A DNA stretch of 64,000 nucleotides from positions 248,001 to 312,000 of the forward strand of contig NZ_LMNF01000004.1 of NCBI RefSeq assembly GCF_001422485.1, written 5' to 3'. Source of the stretch: Agreia sp. Leaf283 (GTDB lineage: Bacteria; Actinomycetota; Actinomycetes; Actinomycetales; Microbacteriaceae). The notes under the pieces were generated by a model. It searched no databases. It saw only the letters and a list, made by a program, of their open reading frames with translations, and was not told the origin of the DNA. Positions 16,715 through 24,614 of this stretch are shown here, in pieces. Each line of letters begins with the position of its first letter. Within the stretch, counting starts at the first letter, position 1. The translations under genes and the position numbers were made by a program.

Positions 16715-17788
16715 TCAGGAGGTGGAGATGGACGAGGAGGGAGTGCGCAGCAGCACCAGCAGAAACGGTGCGCCGATGATGCCTGTGATGACGCCGACGG
16801 GGATCTCCTGCGGAGCGAAGGCGGTTCGGGCGACGGTGTCGGCGGCGACGAGCAGGATGGCGCCGAGGAGAGCGGAGACGGGGAGTACGGCGCGGTGGCG
16901 TCCGCCCGCGATGCGGCGAGCGAGGTGCGGCACGACCAGGCCGATGAAGCCCACGCCGCCGACGGCTGCGACCGTGACGCCGACCATCGCCGACACTCCC
17001 ACCATCAGCAGGATGCGCGTGCGCTCGGGGTCGATTCCCGCCGATCGTGCAGAGTCGTCTCCCGCGGCGAGCGCATCGACCATCGGGGCGATCAGGATCA
17101 GGATGCCCAGACCGATGGCCGCGGTGATGGCCGCCGCGGCGAGGGCGATCGGCTGCACCGAGGCGAGCGAGCCGAGAAGCCAGAACAGAACCGACCGTGC
17201 GGCCTCGGGCGAGTCGCTCGAGAACACGAGAAAGCTGGTGGCGGCGTTGAGCGCGTAACCGACCGCGAGGCCGGCGAGCACCAGGCGCAACGGCCCTCTG
17301 CGGTTGGCGGCGCCTGCGAGCATCAGCACGAGAACCACCGCGCCGATGGCTCCCGCCAGGGCTGCCCCCGAGAACAGCAGGGCACTGCCGCCTCCGAAGA
17401 CCAGCACCACGAGGGCGACCCCGGTGGATGCCCCCGAGTTCAGTCCCAGCAGGTAGGGGTCGGCCAGGCTGTTGCGCACGAGGGCCTGCAGCATCGCGCC
17501 GGAGACCGCGAGCACGGCCCCGGCGACGAGCGCCATGGCGACGCGGGGCAGGCGGGTGGCCCACACGATCTGCTGCGCCGAGTCGGACCAGTCGCCGCGA
17601 CCGGTCGAGAACAGGCCCTCGGCGATGATGCCGACCACGGTGCCGGGCGCGATCGGCACCGGGCCGATGCAGACGGCGACCAGGGCCGCTATGGCTGCGG
17701 CCGCGGCGAGGCCGACGGTCAGCAGAGCACCGCGCCGTCGGCCCCGCCGAATCGATGCGACGACCTCGTGCAGAGCCGGGGCGGTCAC
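16715..17788 (-). CDS. FecCD-family ABC permease (single)
   Basis: A 357-residue permease of the FecCD family with about ten membrane helices. Characteristic segments include [37 protein letters not shown], which I locate at residues about 79-115, and [16 protein letters not shown] near residue 285. Only one permease gene is present, so the channel is probably a homodimer, as in BtuC-type importers. The GTG start overlaps the stop of the L36 gene (GTGA), so translation is directly coupled to a ribosomal protein gene. Confidence 0.92.
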   Translation of the reverse strand: MTAPALHEVVASIRRGRRRGALLTVGLAAAAAIAALVAVCIGPVPIAPGTVVGIIAEGLFSTGRGDWSDSAQQIVWATRLPRVAMALVAGAVLAVSGAMLQALVRNSLADPYLLGLNSGASTGVALVVLVFGGGSALLFSGAALAGAIGAVVLVLMLAGAANRRGPLRLVLAGLAVGYALNAATSFLVFSSDSPEAARSVLFWLLGSLASVQPIALAAAAITAAIGLGILILIAPMVDALAAGDDSARSAGIDPERTRILLMVGVSAMVGVTVAAVGGVGFIGLVVPHLARRIAGGRHRAVLPVSALLGAILLVAADTVARTAFAPQEIPVGVITGIIGAPFLLVLLRTPSSSISTS

Positions 17789-17907
17789 CCCTGGCGAGCT
17801 TTGAAGCGTGGGTTGAGCTTGTTGATCACGAACACGCGACCTCGTCTGCGCACGACCTGCGAGCCCGGCATCTTCTTCATCGACTTGATCGAGTTGCGCA
17901 CCTTCAC
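17785..17907 (-). CDS. rpmJ: Ribosomal protein L36, zinc-independent (C-minus) type
   Basis: A 40-residue protein beginning [15 protein letters not shown] (GTG start) and continuing [16 protein letters not shown]. It is clearly L36, but it has no cysteine at all, whereas the zinc-binding form has a Cys3-His cluster. Such C-minus paralogues (YkgO type) replace the zinc form under zinc starvation and are normally repressed by Zur. AGGAGG lies 5 bases before the start, and a Zur-like palindrome is 20 bases upstream. The stop overlaps the permease start, making it the first gene of the metal-transport operon. Confidence 0.92.
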   Translation of the reverse strand: MKVRNSIKSMKKMPGSQVVRRRGRVFVINKLNPRFKARQG

Positions 17908-17926
17908 GGCAGCCTCCTGTTGTTAT

Positions 17927-17941
17927 TGAGAACGATTCTCA
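17927..17941. promoter_or_regulatory. Zur-like box in divergent promoter
   Basis: TGAGAACGATTCTCA is a perfect palindrome of 6-base arms around CGA, of the Fur-superfamily operator type. It lies 20 bases before the C-minus L36 gene and 16 bases before the CobW-like gene. Zur rather than Fur is inferred because both flanking genes belong to classic zinc-starvation families. A possible rightward promoter TTGTTA (17920-17925) and TACAGT (17944-17949) brackets the box, so bound repressor would occlude it. Confidence 0.82.
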
Positions 17942-17956
17942 CATACAGTAGCCCAC

Positions 17957-19027
17957 ATGACCGACTCCCCGAACCGCAGTGCACTGGCCGGTCTCGCTGT
18001 GACCCTGGTCAGCGGCAGCGACCGTCGGTCCGCGCAGCAGATCGCCACCGTGCTCAGCGGATGCCCCGTCCCGCAAGCTCCCGTCGAGCTCGATCTCGGG
18101 GGCGACGACGACGCGACGTTCGCCGTCGAGCTCGCGCACCGACTCGCATCCGACTACGACGACGGGCTCACGGGCAACACCGTGATCGTCGTCGAGCCGC
18201 AGGCCGACATCGTCGAGATCGCCCTGGTGCTCGAGCACGTGCTCGACTCCCGGCGCCCCAGGCCGCCCATCGGAATCCGCGATGTCTTGGCCGTGACGTC
18301 GGTGCGCGAGATCGGCGAGCTCCTCTTCGACCGAGCGCCTGAGGCCCAGAACAGAGACGACTTCGCGTCACCGGGCCGCCTGGCCTCCCGGCTCGAGTTC
18401 GCCAGCATGATCGTGCTGACAGACGTGCCGGATGCGGCTGCGCCGGCGGACACTCGCCTCGTGCTCGCGTTCCTCGCGCGACTGGCGCCGTCGGCCCTGC
18501 TGCTGGCACCCCTCGACGTGGAGAACGCGCGACAGCTCTCGGGTCTTCTCGTGCGCGGACGAGCGCACAGGCTGGGAGCCACCATGGGGTGGCAGCGCGA
18601 GCTCGCCGACGGTGCGCCCGCGCATCCGGTTTCTGATGCCTGCACGACGTTCGTCTTCCGCGACCCGCGACCGTTTCACCCGGGCCGACTGCACGCGGCC
18701 GTGACAGAGAGACTGACTCACGACATCGTCGGATGCGTCGCCCGGTCGCGCGGCTTCGTGCGACTCGCGACGCGCCCGGCCCGGGTCGGATCGTGGGCGA
18801 CCGCCGGCGACGTGCTCGACCTCGGACCGACCGACATGCTGAGCTGGCAGCCGGACTCGCCGATCGGGCAGGAGATCGTCTTCTTCGGCCCCGGTCTCGA
18901 CAGGGAGGCGCTCGCGGCGACGCTCGCCGACTGCCTGCTCACGGCAGACGAGCTGGTGGCCGGCGCGGATGCCTGGGTGCACTACTCCGACCCGTTCCCG
19001 GAGTGGGTGGTCGAGCACCACCACTGA
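17957..19027 (+). CDS. CobW/COG0523-like protein lacking GTPase motifs
   Basis: A 356-residue protein whose C-terminal third matches the CobW C-terminal domain: FVFRDPRPFHPGRLHAAV, SRGFVRLATRPARVGSW, then QEIVFFGPGLDREALAATL and YSDPFPEWVVEHHH. The N-terminal half aligns with the COG0523 GTPase fold, but the P-loop is degenerate (VTLVSGSDRRSAQQ, no GKT), the CxCC metal motif is absent and NKxD is replaced by LTDV. COG0523 proteins are zinc metallochaperones. This one cannot bind GTP in the usual way. The tail ends in three histidines. Probably leaderless and Zur-regulated. Confidence 0.8.
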   Translation: MTDSPNRSALAGLAVTLVSGSDRRSAQQIATVLSGCPVPQAPVELDLGGDDDATFAVELAHRLASDYDDGLTGNTVIVVEPQADIVEIALVLEHVLDSRRPRPPIGIRDVLAVTSVREIGELLFDRAPEAQNRDDFASPGRLASRLEFASMIVLTDVPDAAAPADTRLVLAFLARLAPSALLLAPLDVENARQLSGLLVRGRAHRLGATMGWQRELADGAPAHPVSDACTTFVFRDPRPFHPGRLHAAVTERLTHDIVGCVARSRGFVRLATRPARVGSWATAGDVLDLGPTDMLSWQPDSPIGQEIVFFGPGLDREALAATLADCLLTADELVAGADAWVHYSDPFPEWVVEHHH

Positions 19028-19048
19028 GCCTGGGCGGAGCGGCTCGCC

Positions 19049-20077
19049 TCAGGCTGCTCGCCCGACGCGCCGGTTCGACCGCGCCTCTCGCACGAGGAAC
19101 CACACGAGGTAGCAGCCTCCGAGCACGACGGTGACCACCCCGACGGGAACCGTCACGGGCAGGGCGTGCTGGGCGATCAGGTCGGAGGCGCTCAGCATGA
19201 CGGCGCCGAAGAGCGCCGTCGTCAGCAGGGGGATGTGTGGTGTGCCGGCGATCCGTCGAGAGATCTGCGGTGCGGCGAGGGCGACGAAGGCCACGGGTCC
19301 CGCCACCGTCGTGGCCGCGCAGACGAGCACCACGCCGACGGCGAGCATCGTGATGCGCGTCACGGTGATGCGCACCCCTGTGACGACGGCGATGTCGTCG
19401 CCGAGACCGAGCTGATGCAGGGCGCGCGCGTGAAGGGGGATCACGGCGAACAGGATCCCGACGAGCGCGGCCGCGGTGGCGACGCCGCCGATGGTCACAC
19501 CGGCGAGCGTGCCCGCACCCCAGGCCGACGCGAAGAGCGCCGTATCGACGTCGACCTGCAGAAGGAGCCACGTGCCCACGGCGGCTGCCATCGATGAGAT
19601 CGCGACTCCCACGACGATGAAGCGGAAGCCGCCGATACCGAGGCCGCGCGCGAGCGCGAAGATGAGCAGGGCGACGACGATGCCGCCTGCCAGGGCGCCG
19701 ATGGTGCGCGACTCGATCGAGGACCCGGCAGCGATGAGCGCGACGAGCATCCCCACGAAGGCCCCGTTGGAGAGGCCGATCACGTCGGGACTCGCGAGAG
19801 GGTTGTGTGTGACGGTCTGAAAGAGGCCTCCGGCTACTCCGAGAGCCGAACCGACGACGATGGCGGCCGCGATGCGGGGCAGCCTCCACTCGAGTACGAC
19901 AGTCGACGCCAGGTCGCTGGCCGTGCCCGACAGCACCTTCACGAGGTCGCCGAACGGAATGACGAAATCTCCGGTCATCGCTCCGATCACGGCCAGAGCC
20001 GCGAGCAGAAGGAGGAGGGCCAGGTTCACCGTCGCAGGGTGTAACCGCATTCTCGACATTCTCGATCGGCGAATCAC
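19049..20077 (-). CDS. FecCD-family ABC permease (second subunit)
   Basis: A 342-residue multi-pass permease of the iron-siderophore importer family. Typical segments are WRLPRIAAAIVVGSALGVAGG, NPLASPDVIGLSNGAF, and VAFVALAAPQISRRIAG near the coupling helix. It starts at a GTG overlapping the stop of the previous permease (GTGA); the long open frame further upstream is only a shadow. With the adjacent permease it would form a heterodimeric channel, as in FepD-FepG. No ATPase gene follows; the next gene downstream is on the other strand. Confidence 0.9.
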   Translation of the reverse strand: MIRRSRMSRMRLHPATVNLALLLLLAALAVIGAMTGDFVIPFGDLVKVLSGTASDLASTVVLEWRLPRIAAAIVVGSALGVAGGLFQTVTHNPLASPDVIGLSNGAFVGMLVALIAAGSSIESRTIGALAGGIVVALLIFALARGLGIGGFRFIVVGVAISSMAAAVGTWLLLQVDVDTALFASAWGAGTLAGVTIGGVATAAALVGILFAVIPLHARALHQLGLGDDIAVVTGVRITVTRITMLAVGVVLVCAATTVAGPVAFVALAAPQISRRIAGTPHIPLLTTALFGAVMLSASDLIAQHALPVTVPVGVVTVVLGGCYLVWFLVREARSNRRVGRAA

Positions 20078-21144
20078 AGGCCGGTCACCCGACGGTTCCG
20101 TCGTACGAGCACGATGAGAACGGGAGCGCCGACGAACGCGGTGACGATGCCCACCGGCATCTCTCCGGGCAGTGCCACGAGCCGTCCGATGATGTCGGAG
20201 ATGAGCACGAGGATCGGTCCGGTGACGATCGATCCGGCGATGATGCGGCGATGGTCGACTCCGACGACCCACCGAACCACATGAGGCATCATGAGGCCGA
20301 CGAACGAGATGGGGCCGGCCACCGCAGTGGCTGTGCCGGCGAGAAGAGTGATCGCGATCACCGCGAGCAGTCGGGTGCGCGGCACGCTCACGCCGTGGCC
20401 CGTGGCCACCTCGTCGCCCAGCGCCATGGCATTGAGCGCGGGTCCGATGGCGAGAGCGAGCACGATGCCCGCAGCCAGGGGCAGCAGCACGGGGGTGGTC
20501 ACGTCGAACCCCCGGCCGAGAAGACTGCCGGCCGACCAGCCGAGCATCCGTTCGAACGCATCGGGATTCGTGAGCGTGAGGCCCGTGGTGAGCCCGGAGA
20601 GGACGGCGCCGACGGCCAGGCCGGCGAACGTGAGAGTGAGAGGATCGGCCCGACGCGGCCCGGCCGATCCGAGCAGGAAGACCGCGGCCGTCAAGACGAA
20701 GGCGCCCGCGTAGGCGAACGACACGTACTGGCCCGGGCTGGTCACGCCCAAAAACACGATGGCGGCGGCGACAGCGGCTGCCGCTCCCGCATTGACGCCG
20801 AGGATTCCCGGATCGGCGAGCGGATTGCGGGTGACGGCCTGGATGAGTGCACCAGCGCCGCCGAGGCCTGCACCGACCACGAGCGCCGCCGCCGACCGCG
20901 GCACCCGCTGGTCGAGGAGGATGAAACGCGACTCTTCTGTTCCCCTGCCCGCCAGCGTGTCGAGCAGCACGGGCACAGACACCATATTGGTGCCGACCAC
21001 CAGTGACAGAACGAGGAGCACGGCGACGAGCACGCAGGCTGCCGCTATGAGGAGACCGAATCGACGGGTCGAGTTCGCGGATGCTCCCGCGGACTGTGCC
21101 GTAGGCGGTGCTGTGCGGGCGGTGGCCCCGTCTGCCGCACTCAC
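20074..21144 (-). CDS. FecCD-family ABC permease (first subunit)
   Basis: A 356-residue permease. The mature part begins after a charged, Ala-rich N-terminus; characteristic segments are QRVPRSAAALVVGAGLGGAG, NPLADPGILGVNAGAA and GPISFVGLMMPHVVRW. The GTG start at 21144 overlaps the binding-protein stop (GTGA), fixing the start and showing tight coupling. It belongs to the unit preceded by a DtxR-type iron box and is the probable heterodimer partner of the next permease. Confidence 0.9.
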   Translation of the reverse strand: MSAADGATARTAPPTAQSAGASANSTRRFGLLIAAACVLVAVLLVLSLVVGTNMVSVPVLLDTLAGRGTEESRFILLDQRVPRSAAALVVGAGLGGAGALIQAVTRNPLADPGILGVNAGAAAAVAAAIVFLGVTSPGQYVSFAYAGAFVLTAAVFLLGSAGPRRADPLTLTFAGLAVGAVLSGLTTGLTLTNPDAFERMLGWSAGSLLGRGFDVTTPVLLPLAAGIVLALAIGPALNAMALGDEVATGHGVSVPRTRLLAVIAITLLAGTATAVAGPISFVGLMMPHVVRWVVGVDHRRIIAGSIVTGPILVLISDIIGRLVALPGEMPVGIVTAFVGAPVLIVLVRRNRRVTGL

Positions 21145-22091
21145 TGAGCGTCGCGGAGGATGCTTTCGATGTCGTCGAGCACCGCGAGACCGCCGAGAGG
21201 CCCTACTCCCGTGATCCAGTAGGACTGATCCACGAGGTGCACGTTGGGAAACGACGACGCATTGGCGGTGATCGCCTCGGGGATCGTCGACGTGTCGTCG
21301 ACATCGGTCGTGGTCACGACCACGAGGTCGGCCTTCGCCTCGAGAACCTTCTCGGGCGACAGATCGACGGAGATGGAGTTCTCCCAGTCTCGTGCCGGGG
21401 TGGTGAACCCGACGCACTCGAGGGTGCTGCCCGCGAACGACTCCGGGCCATAGACCGTCAGCAGCCCGTCGCGGGGCCGGATGAGCTGCGCCGTCTCGCC
21501 GCTGATCGCGAACTCGTCCTTCACCTCAGCACAACGGTCGTCGTAGCCGGCCAGCAGATCCTCGGCCGCATCCGCTCTGCCGAGGGCCTCGCCCACGAGC
21601 GTCACATTGTCTTTCCACGGGTCTGCCTGAGAGGCGAAGAACACCGTGGGAGCAACAGAGGTCAACTGGTCGTAGAGGGCCGAGTGGCGCGACTCGGTGC
21701 CGATGATGAGGTCGGGGGCGAGGGCCGCGATCTTCTCCAGACTCGGCTCGGTCACCGTGCCGACGCTCTCGATCCCGCTTGCGTCCGTGCCGAGATACGA
21801 GGGGATTCCCGCGGCCTCGTTCAGAACGGCCGCGCCGACGGGGATGATGCCGAGTGCGACGGAGGTGTCGAGCGCGACCGGTTCGAGCACGACGACACGC
21901 TTCGCCTGGGCCGGCACGTCTGACTCGCCTCGGGCGTGAGTGACGGTGATCGTGCCCTCGTCGGCGGAGTCGGTCGCGGCCGGCGTGGTCGCCTGGGCGG
22001 TGCAGCCGGACAGGGCCAGCGCGGTGATCACCAGGCCGGCGAGCACTGCGGCGGGTCGGAGGCGGCGGGCGGCGATGGGGAATGGCGGCAT
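21141..22091 (-). CDS. Iron-siderophore ABC substrate-binding lipoprotein
   Basis: A 316-residue binding protein with signal peptide and lipobox LSGC near residue 30. Features of the FecB/FepB family are PAQAKRVVVLEPVALDTSVALG, LAALAPDLIIGTESRH and WKDNVTLVGEALGR. It is followed by two coupled permease genes and preceded by a consensus-like DtxR/IdeR box, so it should be made when iron is scarce and deliver a ferric siderophore. AAGGG sits 8 bases before the ATG. Confidence 0.92.
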   Translation of the reverse strand: MPPFPIAARRLRPAAVLAGLVITALALSGCTAQATTPAATDSADEGTITVTHARGESDVPAQAKRVVVLEPVALDTSVALGIIPVGAAVLNEAAGIPSYLGTDASGIESVGTVTEPSLEKIAALAPDLIIGTESRHSALYDQLTSVAPTVFFASQADPWKDNVTLVGEALGRADAAEDLLAGYDDRCAEVKDEFAISGETAQLIRPRDGLLTVYGPESFAGSTLECVGFTTPARDWENSISVDLSPEKVLEAKADLVVVTTTDVDDTSTIPEAITANASSFPNVHLVDQSYWITGVGPLGGLAVLDDIESILRDAQ

Positions 22092-22141
22092 TGAAGGCCC
22101 TTTGAGTCGGCGTACGGATGAACATCGACGACCCTGGCGAC

Positions 22142-22160
22142 CAAGGTTAGGCTACCCTAC
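22142..22160. promoter_or_regulatory. DtxR/IdeR-type iron box
   Basis: CAAGGTTAGGCTACCCTAC matches the actinobacterial iron-box consensus TWAGGTWAGSCTWACCTWA at 16 of 19 positions. It lies 51 bases upstream of the siderophore-binding-protein start and directly after the siderophore-interacting protein gene. This identifies the importer as iron-regulated, in contrast to the Zur-like box of the neighbouring locus. Confidence 0.85.
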
Positions 22161-23045
22161 CTAGTTCCTCGCCTCTCGCCCTTCGGCTCTCCAGTAGCCC
22201 TGGCGGTGAATGCGCTCGCGGGGGATTCCGGTCTCGGCGACAGCCGCGCTCAGCCCAGAGACGGCGGAACTCTCGGCGGCGATCCATGCGGCGAATCCTG
22301 TTCCTGCGGATCGCGCCCCATGCGCATCCGACACGGCCCACGATGCGACGGCCGCGCCGAGAGCCTCGCCGGGTCGGCCACGATCGCGGGTGACGTGCCG
22401 AACGGTCACGCCGGCCGGCACGTTCTCGATCGGCGGGCACGAAGACCTGTCGTCTGCCTCGACGATGACGGTTCCTCGCGTGTCCGCACCGAGGGACGCG
22501 ACGATTCCGTTGATGGCGGGAATCGCCGTCTCGTCGCCCAGCAGAAGAACGACTGCGGGCGGCTCGGCCGGGCGCCATTGGATGCCGTGCCGCCGGTCGT
22601 CTGCCCGAACGTCGGGACCCGACACCAGGATTCGATCGCCGGGAGCCGCGGACGCCGCCCAGCTGGACGCGGGCCCGGCCGGGTGGTGGATGAAGAAATC
22701 GATGTCGATTTCGCACTCCCCTGGTCGCACGGCGCCCGTCGTGTACGTGCGCGCGAGGTGGCGATCGGCCGGGGTCAACCGCCCGAGCGCGGCTCGCCAT
22801 TCGGGTGCGGAGATGCCGTCGACCTCGTCGGAGAAGAGGCCCCGCCACGGGCGATTCTCGTCGGTCGCGGGATCGCTGCCGTGCGGGAGGATCAGCTTGA
22901 CCCGCTGGTCCAACCCCCACGGGGCGAAGTGCCGAAGAGACGGTGCACCGAGCGTCACGCGCACGAAAGTGCGCGTTATCGGGCTGCTGCGGATGACACG
23001 CGTATCGAAGAGACGAGGCGAGGGAGGTGCGGGCGCGGTCGTCAT
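22161..23045 (-). CDS. Siderophore-interacting protein (NAD(P)H ferric-siderophore reductase)
   Basis: A 294-residue flavoprotein of the SIP/ViuB family, which reduces ferric siderophores in the cytoplasm to release iron. The FAD-binding segment is LARTYTTGAV, and the NAD(P)H-binding C-terminal domain has VVLLLGDETAIPAING and IVEADDRSS. The C-terminal GYWRAEGREARN is typical. It lies directly upstream of the iron-regulated importer with a 69-base gap holding the iron box. No second iron box was seen before this gene. Confidence 0.9.
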   Translation of the reverse strand: MTTAPAPPSPRLFDTRVIRSSPITRTFVRVTLGAPSLRHFAPWGLDQRVKLILPHGSDPATDENRPWRGLFSDEVDGISAPEWRAALGRLTPADRHLARTYTTGAVRPGECEIDIDFFIHHPAGPASSWAASAAPGDRILVSGPDVRADDRRHGIQWRPAEPPAVVLLLGDETAIPAINGIVASLGADTRGTVIVEADDRSSCPPIENVPAGVTVRHVTRDRGRPGEALGAAVASWAVSDAHGARSAGTGFAAWIAAESSAVSGLSAAVAETGIPRERIHRQGYWRAEGREARN

Positions 23046-23091
23046 CGGAGGAATACTAGCGACAGATCTCGGGAGGGCCGTCGCCCTCCCC

Positions 23092-24144
23092 TCACGGGAT
23101 GAGGCGCTGGTCGCGCAGATCCTGGAAGATGCGCAGGAACATGGCCTCGGTGTCGACGTACTCGTGGAACCCCGCGCGTCGGGACTTCGAGCTGTCCGAG
23201 ATGACGTCGTAGTCCCACGCGAAGACGAAGTCGCCGAAGGCCCACGACGAGAGGTCGGAGTAGGGAGTGGAGACGAGGCCGTGGCGCTCGATCATCCCGT
23301 TCCACAGCTGCTCCTTATCGGCCATCACCTCGGCGAGCGTCATCTCGAGCGGGGGAGCGACGTCGAGATCGAAGAACGCGGCGATGCGCGGCCACATCGA
23401 CGACCACCGGAACATGTCGCCGTTGGTGATGTTGTACGCCTCGTTTCGACCGGACTCGGTGGTCGCCGCCCAGACGGTGGCCTTTGCGAGCAGGTCGGCA
23501 TCCGTCATCTCGATGAGGCTCGTGTAGGCGCCGGGCCTGCCAGGGAAACGCAGGGGGATGCCCAGTTCCCTGCTCATCGAGGCGTACACGGCGATCACCA
23601 TGGCGAGGTTCATCGGGTTGCCGAGACCGACGCCGGCGACGACGGATGGGCGCAGGGCCGACCACGTCCAGCTCGCGTCGGCCTGTCGCCGTTCGAGAAA
23701 CTGCTGCTGGTCGACGTTGAATTCGGGAGGCATGTGCGGCGGGTCGGACTCCTTGGCCGGCGTCGCGAAGGGGCCGAGGTGAGCGCCGTAGACCTTGTAG
23801 CCCTGCATCAGGCTGATGTGCTCGAGCTCGGGGGCGACGGGCTCGATGGCGTCGACCACGTTCGTGAGCATGGCGAGGTTCGGCGGCACGAGCTCGGCCC
23901 ACGTGGGTCTGTCCTGATACGCGGCGTAGAACACGTGGGTCACCTGCGACAGCTCTTGTAGCGCGTCGGCGGTCGCCTCGCTGTCGAGCAGATCCACGGC
24001 GATGTGGCGCACTCGACCGCGATCGATACCGCCCCGGCGCGAGAGGCCGACGACGTTCCAGTCGCCGAGGGATTCGAGGTGCTCGATGAGGTTGCCTCCG
24101 ATCACTCCGCGCGCTCCGACTACCAGGGATGTCTTCTGTGTCAT
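23092..24144 (-). CDS. Extended SDR, PRISE-like (progesterone 5-beta-reductase type) reductase
   Basis: A 350-residue NAD(P)-dependent extended SDR. The cofactor motif is VVGARGVIGGNLIEHL, the Asn-Ala-Gly region becomes VFYAAYQDRPTW, and the active-site Tyr lies in LMQGYKVYGAHLGPF, as in the plant/bacterial PRISE group that reduces enones. FNVDQQQFLERRQ and WTWSALRPSVVAGVG also match that group. The ATG at 24144 has GGAGGAA 4-5 bases upstream. It is divergent from an ArsR-type regulator with nested palindromes in between. Confidence 0.85.
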   Translation of the reverse strand: MTQKTSLVVGARGVIGGNLIEHLESLGDWNVVGLSRRGGIDRGRVRHIAVDLLDSEATADALQELSQVTHVFYAAYQDRPTWAELVPPNLAMLTNVVDAIEPVAPELEHISLMQGYKVYGAHLGPFATPAKESDPPHMPPEFNVDQQQFLERRQADASWTWSALRPSVVAGVGLGNPMNLAMVIAVYASMSRELGIPLRFPGRPGAYTSLIEMTDADLLAKATVWAATTESGRNEAYNITNGDMFRWSSMWPRIAAFFDLDVAPPLEMTLAEVMADKEQLWNGMIERHGLVSTPYSDLSSWAFGDFVFAWDYDVISDSSKSRRAGFHEYVDTEAMFLRIFQDLRDQRLIP

Positions 24145-24161
24145 GGTTCCTCCATCGTTAC

Positions 24162-24228
24162 ATCGCAATTTACCGATCTAAGTAGTAGCACATCATCGGT
24201 AAATGCCGATATTGCGATATCATCGCAA
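24162..24228. promoter_or_regulatory. Nested palindromes between PRISE and ArsR genes
   Basis: ATTTACCGAT (24168-24177) and ATCGGTAAAT (24195-24204) form a perfect 10-base inverted repeat. TTGCGAT-ATC-ATCGCAA (24212-24228) is a second perfect palindrome touching the ArsR start region, and its half ATCGCAA also occurs at 24162-24168 next to the first repeat. The arrangement fits two operators for a dimeric repressor controlling both divergent genes. Confidence 0.75.
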
Positions 24229-24230
24229 CC

Positions 24231-24545
24231 ATGAGCGAAACGCAGGAGCCCGACCTCGTGGCGGTCTTCAAGGCCCTCGGCCATCCGACCCGCCTCGCGA
24301 TCATGGGGTGGTTGAAGGAGCCGGAGTCGTTTCCGCCGCAAGACGTGTCGGCATCCGAGGTGGGGGTGTGCCTCAAGCACATCCAGGCCAGGGCCGAGGT
24401 CTCGCAGTCGACCGCGTCGCAGTTCATGGCCACCCTGCAGCGCGCCGGCCTGGTGACCTGCACCCGCATCGGGCAGTGGTCGCACTACAGCCGCAACGAG
24501 CAGGCGATCGAGGCCCTCGGCAAGAAGGTGTCGCTCAGCGTCTGA
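24231..24545 (+). CDS. ArsR-family winged-helix regulator
   Basis: A 104-residue ArsR/SmtB-type protein. VFKALGHPTRLAIMGWL is the classic N-terminal helix, the recognition helix is AEVSQSTASQFMATLQRAGL and the wing VTCTRIGQWSHYSRN. No metal-binding Cys pair typical of ArsR (CxC in helix 3) is visible, so the signal is probably organic rather than metal. It is divergent from the PRISE-like reductase and most likely controls it through the palindromes in between. Confidence 0.87.
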   Translation: MSETQEPDLVAVFKALGHPTRLAIMGWLKEPESFPPQDVSASEVGVCLKHIQARAEVSQSTASQFMATLQRAGLVTCTRIGQWSHYSRNEQAIEALGKKVSLSV

Positions 24546-24614
24546 GCGGTTCGATCGAGTGAGCGATTTGTGTCGGTTGCACCGCGCGATACGCGCACAG
24601 TCTGCGCACTCGAT

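Noticed and set aside
15242-17929. A very long rightward open frame (about 895 codons) opposite the zinc-type transporter genes
   Set aside because: Its translation is low-complexity Arg/Gly/His-rich with no domain, and it lies antisense to well-recognised ATPase, binding-protein and permease genes. It is a high-GC shadow.
17927-17941. Reading the palindrome as a Fur or DtxR iron box
   Set aside because: It lacks the TTAGGTTAGGCTAACC pattern seen at 22142, and the flanking genes (C-minus L36, CobW-like) belong to zinc starvation. Iron cannot be fully excluded without a test.
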